Assembly (NCBI GenBank): GCA_026545765.1
Contig: JAIFAC010000434.1
Coordinates: 1 to 64,000, forward strand
Source of the DNA: Plantago major
Taxonomy: Eukaryota; Streptophyta; Magnoliopsida; Lamiales; Plantaginaceae
DNA: 64,000 bases
Direction: 5' to 3'
The notes below the pieces were generated by a model, which was not told the DNA's origin, searched no databases, and saw nothing but the letters and a program-made list of their open reading frames with translations. The translations under genes were made by a program, and so were the position numbers. Shown one piece after another: positions 56,177 through 64,000 of the stretch. How positions within the stretch are numbered: the stretch's first letter is position 1; each line of letters begins with the position of its first letter.

Positions 56177-56567
56177 TCCATGGAGCTGTTTTTAAGACTT
56201 GAAGATTTTTGAAGACTTGAAGACTTGTCATTTAGAATGTTCTCTTGGAGCTTGGTAACTATTGTTGTTCTATTTGACTAAGTAGTTTCTGTGATTTTGC
56301 TGATTGATCTTTTCTGTTAAATCTTGAAAAAGTTTTCTGTAAGCTTTCTCTGTATCATATCTGATGAACTTACTCTCAGATATCATTTTATATATAATAT
56401 AACTTGTCAGCAAAGATCACACCTTGTGATTTGGTTGATGTTTAATTTCTGCACTTAATTATATGAATTAAAAGATCATAAGAAATGATTAAGTGGTGGA
56501 TTGTTTCCTCTTCCAGATTTGTAATAGGTCAGATAGTCATTGTTGACTGATCAAAATGGGGAAAATT
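56177..56567 (+). other. 3' noncoding region and polypurine tract of copia-2
   Basis: T-rich noncoding sequence ends with AAAATGGGGAAAATT at about 56553-56567, the polypurine tract next to the 3' LTR. Confidence 0.75.
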
Positions 56568-57431
56568 TATTAGGAATATCTGTTTAGATTTTGATGAGCA
56601 ACCTAATGACTTATCTTATCTCAGAAAGGTGATTAGTACTCTTAGTTCACTTGAACACTGTAAAAAAGAGGAAACTCACTAAGTATGATAGTCTAGCAAA
56701 TCTTGTATAGGATGTTAGGTCTCGAAATGTAATTTTTATTTTCTGAAGAAGACCAAGAAGAAGGCATCCAGCAGGAAAAGTTCAACAGATTTGAAGATTT
56801 GAAGACTGCACAAGATTGCTGAAGACAAGGGTTTTTCAGATACCTATGTCCAGATATCTTGAAGAAACAAGTGTTTCGGAACACACGTGTTGCAAAAGAT
56901 ATCTGAGAATAAAAGGTTTCTGAGACGAGGAAAGTGCCCATAGATATCTGCACTCATATACCTTGGACATAAAATATGCTTCTGAAAAAGAAACATATTA
57001 TAATAAGTTCTTTAAACAAGTGGTATCTGGAGCTATGATGATCTCTGGAAAAGAACGTGCAAAGCCTCAGAAAGCTTGCATAGTTCCGTTGGCACTACAG
57101 GACAAAGTATAGTACAGTGCATTAAATGCGCAGATAGAAATATCTGAACAAAAGTTGTAGCTTCTGAAGAAGAAGACAAAACTGCTACAGTACTATACTC
57201 AGATATCAATAGTTTGAATTTGATTTAAGCCTAACGGATACTATTCAAACGGCACTCAAAATTCATCTATAAATATCAATACTTAGACTGCTTGAGAATG
57301 TATTTCAACACCTTAGACCACCGAACTTATAATCAATACTCATACAAGCTCTCAAGCAAACTACTTACTTTCAAGCTTCGTCATGCACCAAAGCTCTTGA
57401 TTCTAAGTAGCACAAAAGTTCTAAGTGTCCT
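56568..57431 (+). repeat. copia-2 3' LTR, truncated by copia-3
   Basis: It starts TATTAGGAATATC, one base (G to A) from the 5' LTR, and follows it to AAGTGTCCT at 57431. TATAAATA is at about 57268. The last 130 bases show the same CTG-to-CCG type differences (for example CACCGAAC against CACTGAAC). Confidence 0.88.
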
Positions 57432-58271
57432 TGAAAGTGCAATACGATTTGTATTTTGATAATCTTGTCTTTCAATAATCGGCCCAAGTTTGTGTTTGTT
57501 GTTGTTTGTGAAGTCAAGGACTACCAATGTTGTATAACATTGTGACAGATAGAATTCAATGGCATAACATTGAAGATATAACATTCCAATGACATCAAGA
57601 ACAAAGCACATCGATAGGAAACTTGACCGAAGTATTCACTAATCTAACAAGAGATGATTTAAGGAAAAGGAATAACTTGTGAAAGCAAGAAGGAATATAT
57701 TTTATGAAGAATCAAAATATTGAAAATTCCTTCTATGCGATATCAAGAAAACAAGAAAAGGAAATTGTCTTTCCGAGATTCTATCGCCGCCGAGATCCTA
57801 TTGCTTTCAATCGATGGAAGTCGCGATATATCAAGTATATATACAAGGACTCAGCCGAGCAATTGGGACGCCTTTTTGATGATCAATCAAGATTTTATTA
57901 AAGAGTTTAGGCTTCTTGTTTTCTGCTAGCTTTACAGTTTGTCTAAGAGTATTCATTGTTGGAATAACTCTTTCAAACATCGACCTAGAATAGCTTTTAC
58001 TGTTAGTTCTTCTAGGGCTAGTTTTGGTTGTTTAATCAATCATCTGTGATTTTATTAAACCTAGTTGATTAGATCTACTTTTCCTGTCAGTAGATATTTT
58101 GCCTAAAGGCGCGGCCAACATTTTTATATATGTTGGCTTGGTAATAGAAGTTTCATTCATATTCATCCACCGCTTTTGTTTATCAGGTTGAAGACATTGT
58201 TGAACAACATTGTTGGCAACATTGTTCGCTGATCTTCTTCCAAGTACCAACCGGGATCCTACGCTTTAACA
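57432..58271 (+). repeat. copia-3 5' LTR
   Basis: 840 bp from TGAAAGTGC to TTTAACA. A TATA box (TATATAT) is at 58125-58131. Three copies of ACATTGTT with CAACATTGTTG symmetry occur at about 58194-58227. Confidence 0.75.
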
Positions 58272-58273
58272 AG

Positions 58274-58284
58274 TGGCATCGAGC
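58274..58284 (+). other. Primer binding site, altered initiator tRNA-Met (copia-3)
   Basis: TGGCATCGAGC is two bases after the LTR. The normal site is TGGTATCAGAGC; the CAG to CG loss is the discrepancy seen elsewhere in the window. Confidence 0.75.
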
Positions 58285-58324
58285 GCCCACCTAACTACTG
58301 GTGTCTGGATTTGGTACTACTGCA

Positions 58325-60271
58325 ATGGATGCAAACTACAACAGACCTCCTGTGCTTGATGGGTCCAACTACCATTACTGGCAAATCCGGATGAGGACTT
58401 ACATCAAGTCCCTTGATGGCCGTGCTTGGAGATCCATTCTGGAAGGATACACCTGGCCAACTGAAGGACCTGATGCTGATGGTGACGTTGTCCCCATCCC
58501 TGAAGAACGCTTCTCTGCAGGTGACATACTTCTTAGCTCTTATAATGAAAAGGCCTTAAATGCTATTTTTGGTCATGTAGATGCTCATATGTTTAAAATT
58601 ATTCAAAACTGCATTACTACAAAACAAGCTTGGAATTTGCTTCAGAGTCATTGTGAAGGGGATGTTAGTGTCAAACAAACTAAACTTAGAATGCTTTGGT
58701 CTCAATTTGAAAATTTAAGAATGGCGGAGGAAGAAACAATTGACTCTTATTTTGAAAAACTTTTAACTCTCTCCAATGAAGTCCAACGACTGGGAGAAGC
58801 TATTTCTAATAGGAAACTTGTTTCCAAAGCTGTTCGATCTCTTTCCTCAAGATTTAATACCAAAGTCACTATTTTGGAAGACACTCATAACTTGGCAACT
58901 ATGGATTTTCACACCCTGTTGAACAATTTAAAAAATTTTGAACTAAATGAAAATGAGAGACAAGGTATGAAAACTCATAGTATCTCCCTTCACTCTAAAT
59001 CTAAAGCTAAATCTTCAGAGCCTAATAGTAGTAGTGATGAGTCTGAGAATATGACTGAGGAAGCTTTCAACAATCTTGTGAGGAAGTTCAACAAACTTAA
59101 ATTCAGAAAAAACTCTGGTCAAGGATCCTCAAGTGGAACCAAAAATTTCAAAAAGAAAACCAATACTTTCAAAACTAGTTCTGCTTCCAAGACTAGCTCT
59201 GAATCTGATTTTGATCGCACTCCTCTTAGTAAGATTAGATGTTTTGAATGCCAAGGGTGGGGTCATTATCAAAATGAATGTGCTAACAATCTCAGAAAAG
59301 AGAAAACGAATCTTCTTGCTTGTCTCAGTGATGTTTCAGATGAAGAACATGAAGATGAAGAAAAAGAAGATGATTCAACTACCAATGCCAGAGCTCTCTG
59401 TTCATCCACTTACAATGTTGATGACCAATGTTGGGACAACATCGGCAATACAACATCAGGAGTAGAAATCTTCTATGACTATGATGATTCTGAGAACTGT
59501 GAAATTTTGACACTAACCAACCCTGAGAAATCAGGAATCTCTGATGTTTTGTGTCTACATGGTTCTGTGGATTTTGATACAGATAGTCCTTCAGAAGAGG
59601 AAGTCAGTGCGGAACAAATGGTGAAGGATCTGCAACAGATGTATGAGAAACTCTTCAGTGAATGGAAGACTCTCAGAAAACTCCTCAAGAAAACTGAGAA
59701 GGAGAACTACAATCTGAAAGACACCATTGCCAAACTGGAAGCTGAACTGACAAAGAAGGACACTGAACTGTTCAAGGTAACCACTGAACTATCTAATGAA
59801 AACATGGTAATTGCAAAGTGGAACTCCTCTACTTCTAGACTTAATGATATGCTTGATATGGATAATGATGGGACTACTAGTCTAGGGTACACTGGTAGTT
59901 ATGATGCTTCTTTTGATAAGAAACTTGGGTGCAACATGAACAGCACTGTTAACCCTGATACCCCAGAAGTTGTCAAACCTCTTTCTAAGCTCATAAAAGG
60001 TCCTGTGTTTGTCAAACAAAAAGAATTTTTTGTGTGCACTTACTGTCACAAACTTGGTCAAAAAAACTCATCGCTTCAAGTACCAAAAGGACTTAAAAAG
60101 GAACATGTTGATTCCTCCAACCTCAGTGACCTCTCCAAGAATCCCTCCCTTCTTGCTTCTAGCAAACAAACCAGTGATTCCAAGGTTAGCTGCAATGTTG
60201 TGACAACATCCACTTCAACAAAGTCTGAAAGATGTAATCCTAAGTCTCAAGTCTATCCTCGGTTCTCCTAA
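58325..60271 (+). CDS. copia-3 gag (SIRE-like), nearly intact
   Basis: The frame is open from 58301, which is a GTG; the first ATG is at 58325 and gives 648 residues. The N-terminus (RPPVLDGSNYHYWQIRMRTY) and the following region are typical of copia gag polypeptide (UBN2 type). A CCHC zinc knuckle is complete: CFECQGWGHYQNEC at about residues 309-322. An acidic stretch with EDEEKEDD follows, then a coiled coil around residues 465-520 and a second partial knuckle (CTYCHKLG) at about residues 590-597 that lacks its last ligands because the frame changes. Length and layout fit the extended gag of SIRE elements. Confidence 0.9.
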   Translation: MDANYNRPPVLDGSNYHYWQIRMRTYIKSLDGRAWRSILEGYTWPTEGPDADGDVVPIPEERFSAGDILLSSYNEKALNAIFGHVDAHMFKIIQNCITTKQAWNLLQSHCEGDVSVKQTKLRMLWSQFENLRMAEEETIDSYFEKLLTLSNEVQRLGEAISNRKLVSKAVRSLSSRFNTKVTILEDTHNLATMDFHTLLNNLKNFELNENERQGMKTHSISLHSKSKAKSSEPNSSSDESENMTEEAFNNLVRKFNKLKFRKNSGQGSSSGTKNFKKKTNTFKTSSASKTSSESDFDRTPLSKIRCFECQGWGHYQNECANNLRKEKTNLLACLSDVSDEEHEDEEKEDDSTTNARALCSSTYNVDDQCWDNIGNTTSGVEIFYDYDDSENCEILTLTNPEKSGISDVLCLHGSVDFDTDSPSEEEVSAEQMVKDLQQMYEKLFSEWKTLRKLLKKTEKENYNLKDTIAKLEAELTKKDTELFKVTTELSNENMVIAKWNSSTSRLNDMLDMDNDGTTSLGYTGSYDASFDKKLGCNMNSTVNPDTPEVVKPLSKLIKGPVFVKQKEFFVCTYCHKLGQKNSSLQVPKGLKKEHVDSSNLSDLSKNPSLLASSKQTSDSKVSCNVVTTSTSTKSERCNPKSQVYPRFS

Positions 60272-60985
60272 ACGAGGTAAACCTCCGTGATGATAAGAAA
60301 ACACAAGAATGTTTCAACAGATTTGGGTAACTAAAGAAAAACATACTTGCAATGTTGCTTTTTCTACATTTCTCCTAACAATGCAGAAAATGGTACTGGC
60401 TTGGTTGCTCTAGGCACATGACCGGTAACCCGTCAAACTTGTCAAATTTTGTCGCCAAAAGATGTACAAAGGACATATGGAGGAGGATACCAAAGAAAAA
60501 TCCTTGGAAAGGGAACACTGTGCCTTAAAGGATATCCTAAACTTTCAAATGTTCTTCTTGTTGAGGGTTTAACGGCTAATCTTGTCAGTATAAGCCACCT
60601 GTGTGATGATGATCTGAAAGTCAAGTTTGATAAACGTTGTTGCAAAGTTTATACTTGTATGGACAAATTAACTGTGATGACAGGTGTTAGATCTCAGGAC
60701 AACTGCTATGTGATGGACGTTCCTCCCAAGTGCAATGTTGCTCAACATGATGATGCAACATTGTGGCACAAGAAATTGGGACATGTCAATTATAGGAATC
60801 TGGAGAAGATCATCAAAACAATGTGGTGACAGCGCCAAAGCTACTAATGCAGAAGCATGTGTGGTGACTGTCTTCTGGGAAAACAAACGAAGGCAGCACA
60901 CCAGCCACTCCAGGTTGAAGGACAAAAAAGAGGTACTTTTAACTGCTTTGAACTCTTGCATATGGATCTCATGGGTCTTGTAGAA
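60272..60985 (+). pseudogene. copia-3 protease and gag-pre-integrase, damaged
   Basis: At about 60391-60430 the sequence reads WYWLGCSRHMTG, where copia proteases have D-S-G before CSRHMTG, so the catalytic Asp is missing or misread. The frame 60449-60829 carries the rest (KGYPKLSNVLLVEGLTANLV) and LWHKKLGHVNYRNLEKIIK at about 60760-60820. A frameshift follows near 60825. Confidence 0.75.
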
Positions 60986-61736
60986 GCTAAAAGTTTGGGA
61001 GGAGCCTAGTATATATATGTTATAGTTGATGATTTCTCTAGATACACTTGGGCAATTTTTTGAAAGAAAATCTGAAACTTTTGAATCCTTCAAAACCTGG
61101 CATGCAAAATGTTGTAATTAGTACTCTACTATGGTCCAAAGAATTCGATCTGACCATGGTAAAGAATTTGAGAATCAATTTTTTGATAAGTACTGTGAAA
61201 AGAAAGGGATCATGCATGAATACTCAGCTTCTAAGACACCACAACAAAATGGTGTTGCTGAAAGGAAAAACAAGACTCTTCGAGAAATGGCCAGAGTGAT
61301 GTTGAGCTCAATGAACTTGTCAAAAAGGTTGTGGGCTGAAGCTGTGAACACTGCTTGTCACGTAATCAATCGTGTCTATCTTCGTCCAGGTACTATGACC
61401 ACTCCCTATGAGAATTTGAAAGGTAGAAAACCCAATCTTAGGTACTTTCATGTCTTTGGATGTGTGTGTTACATACTCAATGATAGGGAACATCTAGGGA
61501 AGTTTGATGCTAAAAGTGACAAAGGAATCTTTGTAGGGTACTCACAAAATAGTCATGCGTATAGAATATACAATCCTAGATTGCAAACTATACAAGAATC
61601 TGTGAATGTTTCCTTTGACGACTCGAGCCCTATGCCCGTAAGAAGATCTCTCAGTGTTGAATGTGTTATTGACACAACCCATGACTCTTCTACACATGGG
61701 AACGCTCCACACTATGACTCCTCACGATCAAAGTGA
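60986..61736 (+). pseudogene. copia-3 integrase
   Basis: VDDFSRYTW at 61024-61050 has the first catalytic Asp, IRSDHGKEFENQFF at about 61140-61180 the second, and TPQQNGVAERKNKTLREMAR at about 61239-61298 the glutamate. A frameshift near 61055-61130 separates the first part from the 201-codon frame 61131-61736, which goes on with FHVFGCVCYILNDREHLGKF and FVGYSQNSHAYRIYNP. Confidence 0.85.
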
Positions 61737-62175
61737 AAGAACCCATGATGTGGGCAATGTTGTGCCAACATCCCCTTGTGCAATGTCGACTCAACATTCG
61801 CTCAACATCCTGATTTCCACCCCGTGGATGAAGAACATGTCGATTCCCACAAAGGAGATTGAGGTCAATCGATAATGCCTCCGCATTAATGCCGCACCCA
61901 CGCACTCGACTTACGTAAGGATCCTCCTCCTGCATCAAGAAGATCATCCCGCCTCCTGTGTAACTGGAAATCCAGAGGGAGGACACCGAGGGAAACACGC
62001 CAAAAAACTACAAGGAGACACTCAGACTTGTCAAATCACACCAGAAGTTCCTCGTGCTTTGATTCTTTAATTGAACCTAAAAATGTGAAAGAAGCCCTCA
62101 TCGATGATTTTCGATAGAAGCAATGTAAGATGAGCTTCTTCAATTTCAAACAAATGAAGTCTGACTTTGTTTCGC
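61737..62175 (+). pseudogene. copia-3 linker between integrase and RT
   Basis: Frameshifted, low-complexity coding sequence. It contains several CAATGTTG and CAACAT motifs. The start of RT (ALIDD-like, near 62095) is barely readable. Confidence 0.5.
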
Positions 62176-63050
62176 CTATAACATAAATGTCATAGGAACC
62201 AAGTGGATTTTCAAAATAAGAGTGATGAGAAAGGGTAGTTGTAAAAACAAAGCGATTGGTTGCTCAAGGTTACACTCAAGTAGAAGGCATAGATTTTGAT
62301 GAAACCTTCGCCTTGCTAGACTAGAATCCATTCGCTTGCTCCAAGCCATAGCATGTTGTCTTAAAATAAAACTCAAACAAATGGATGTTAAAGGAGCTTT
62401 CTTGAATGGGTACATTGACAAAGAAGTGTATGTTGAACAACCTGGAGGGTTTGAAGATCCTCTTTACCTCGACCATGTTTTTAAACTAAGAAAAGTATCA
62501 GATGGTTTGAAACAAGCCCCTCGTGCTTGGTATGCTAGACCGATCAATTCCTAGTCGATTAGGATTTAAGAGGGTGAGGAGATCAAACTCGCTTATCCTC
62601 GTGAAAGGAAAGGACATTTGCATTGCTCAAATCTATGTTGATGATATTGTCTTTCGTGCTACTAACCCTCTTTGCTAGAAAAGTTTGTTCAAGCCATGAC
62701 AGAACCTTTGAGATGAGTATGATTGGTGAACCCGCTTCGGGGCTCCAGACACAATGAAACAGATGGCCTCTTTATCTCTCAAGAGAAATATGCCAAGAAT
62801 CTTATCACAAAATTTTGTCTGAAAATGCCAAACCTTGCAAAGACTCCCATGGCTAATGCCTCAAACTCAAAGAAACAGATGTCAGATTTATGTTGACCCA
62901 ACATTGTATAGATCAATGATCGAAGTCTCCTCAGATTCTCACCACTGCACTGACATCATGTTCTCTGTTTGTGTATGTGCCAGGTATCAATCCAAACCCA
63001 CAACATCTCATTTAACTGCTGGTGACTTAGATGATTGAAAATCAACTAGT
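62176..63050 (+). pseudogene. copia-3 reverse transcriptase
   Basis: GTKWIFK near 62195 and [10 protein letters not shown] near 62500 frame the domain, with QMDVKGAFLNGYIDKEVYVE at 62379-62438 in a 72-codon frame. The YVDD active site is intact at 62634-62645. A long frame is prevented by indels near 62215, 62300, 62545 and 62670, and some RT sequence between 63000 and 63040 is missing relative to copia-2. Confidence 0.8.
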
Positions 63051-63445
63051 GGAGGTTGTTTTTATCTTGGACCAAATCTTGTGTCATGGTATAGTAAGAA
63101 ACAAAATTGTGTGTCTCTCTCAACCGAATCAATATGTAGTCATGGAGTCAGGTGTCTCAACTAATTTGGTCAACAATATGTCATGAATATGGGTTCCAAA
63201 GTGACACTCTCTTGATGTTTTGTGATAACTTAAGTGCCATTCATATTTCCAAGAATCCAGTTCAACACTCACACACCAAGCATATAGACATTCGATACCA
63301 TTTTCTTAGAGACTTGATAACCAAACAAATTATTGACATACAACACATTGATACCACAAATCAGTTAGCTGACCTTTTCACAAAGCCTCTTGATAAAGAG
63401 AGATTCTTCAGTTTGAGAAGGTCTCTTGGTCTATGCACTATTTGA
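63051..63445 (+). pseudogene. copia-3 RNase H
   Basis: The N-terminal part (STSGGCFYLGPNLVSWYSKK, about 63042-63105) is followed by LSTES and a frameshift near 63150. The 97-codon frame 63152-63445 carries MFCDNLSAIHISKNPVQHSH, HIDIRYHFLRD and LADLFTKPLDKERF to the natural stop. Confidence 0.8.
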
Positions 63446-63815
63446 TGTGATTTGTTGCAAGCAATGTTGATATAACATCACGGTCAACATTAACTTATGT
63501 GTTTATCTAGTGATGTCCTTTTACTGTTTATTTTTTATTTATTTTTTTTCAATCAGGTTTCGTGTTCTGTGCTTCAGACCGGTCTATGGTCGCTTCGCTT
63601 TGTAGCTTACAGGGGTGATGCTTAGGGTTTGAAAGGCTATTTGAAATCAAGGTTGAAAGGGATCGAGTCTCCTGTGTGTTTGCTTTTTGTAAAACCCATT
63701 TTGCGCTGCTATTTTCACTGCACTCGACTCGCACTTGATGTTGCCTCTTGTCCTTTATGCTTAATAAATCTAATGAATTATGATAAAAAGGGCTCGAAGT
63801 ATTTCCGTCGAGGAT
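63446..63815 (+). other. Sequence after copia-3 pol
   Basis: It begins with a CAATGTTG hairpin at 63461-63478 and has no domain. I see no LTR, polypurine tract or accessory-gene homology. The ORF 63629-63982 crosses into the next block and is probably chance. Confidence 0.4.
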
Positions 63816-64000
63816 CGTGTTGGGCAGGTTTCAAATACTATCCAGATATCGACGTGGCCAATATGTCATATGTCGTGAGGGTTGATGGCATGTACTGGAA
63901 ACCGACACGCACAAAAGTGCCGATTCTCGTAATGTTGCTGGTTCACTTTCTGAACACCAAATTACCCAATGTGGTCAAATGAGTGATTTTATGCCATGAG
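63816..64000 (+). repeat. Athila-like 3' noncoding fragment
   Basis: GTGTTGGGCAGGTTTCAAAT and the following 150 bases match the noncoding block of array B (33900-34045, reverse strand) and array A (about 7228-7400), including ACGCACAAAAGTGC. Another Athila-like element therefore starts or continues past the window end. Confidence 0.7.

Larger units (their letters stand above)
42352..57431 (+). mobile_element. copia-2: SIRE-like Ty1/copia element with accessory gene, 3' LTR cut
   Basis: It belongs to the same family as copia-1, with the same order of LTR, iMet primer site, gag, protease, integrase, RT, RNase H, hairpins, accessory gene, polypurine tract and LTR. The 5' LTR is complete. The 3' LTR stops at 57431, where copia-3 begins, and its remainder is outside the window, so target duplications cannot be compared. 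It is more diverged from copia-1 than the two copia-1 LTRs are from each other, so the two are separate insertions. Confidence 0.9.
57432..63815 (+). mobile_element. copia-3: a second SIRE-like element type, 3' end not seen
   Basis: The LTR starts TGAAAGTGC at 57432 inside the copia-2 3' LTR. The element has an iMet-type primer site, a long gag, protease, integrase, RT and RNase H in Ty1/copia order. No second LTR appears before the sequence changes to gypsy-type at about 63816, so the 3' end is deleted, interrupted or beyond the window. It is not closely related to copia-1 or copia-2. Confidence 0.8.

Overview
The window is plant nuclear heterochromatin, almost certainly from an angiosperm with a repeat-rich genome. 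I find no host gene. Nearly all 64 kb is nested LTR retrotransposons, plus one small DNA transposon. The plant assignment rests on the element families (Ty3/gypsy Athila-like elements primed by tRNA-Asp, and Ty1/copia SIRE-like elements primed by initiator tRNA-Met), on a Mutator-type miniature element, and on 77-94 bp GT-AG introns. The species cannot be told from this window.

Layout from left to right. An old Athila-like LTR (C1; about 815-952, 11759-11885, 37377-38041) is split by two insertions. The first is a solo LTR (D; 953-2450 and 11578-11758), itself split by a plus-strand tandem array A (2451-11572; LTR-internal-LTR-internal-partial LTR). Its internal domains keep gag and aspartic protease but no reverse transcriptase, integrase or RNase H. 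The second is a minus-strand tandem array B (11886-37371; LTR-internal-LTR-internal-LTR) with only a gag remnant in each 2.5 kb internal domain. Array B carries a 718 bp Mutator-like miniature element (13127-13844), a 212 bp filler insertion (32947-33158) and a complete 15.4 kb SIRE-like element, copia-1 (17045-32407, target duplication ATAAT). After C1 come a B-type LTR (38230-39601) and another Athila-like element C2 (LTR, primer site and gag to 42351). C2 is interrupted by copia-2 (42352-57431), a relative of copia-1. The 3' LTR of copia-2 is interrupted by copia-3 (from 57432), a different SIRE-like element with a long, nearly intact gag. The last 180 bases match the 3' noncoding region of the A and B families.

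The most unusual biology is in copia-1 and copia-2. Downstream of pol both carry an accessory gene of about 5 kb, in the position where some SIRE elements have an env-like ORF. It is preceded by a conserved TATA box, contains several short GT-AG introns with duplicated small exons, and encodes acidic, coiled-coil and basic segments that I do not recognise. Between pol and this gene lies an array of hairpins with a constant loop (ACGGGYA) and stems that covary.

A second signal concerns sequence quality. Where two copies can be compared, CTG or CAG in one is often read as CG, CCG or CGT in the other, in patches. The same change breaks the gag zinc knuckle of both copia-1 and copia-2 at the same codon, and one end of the array-B target duplication. 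This looks like base-calling or polishing error at CHG-methylated sites, so many frameshifts noted below may not be real.
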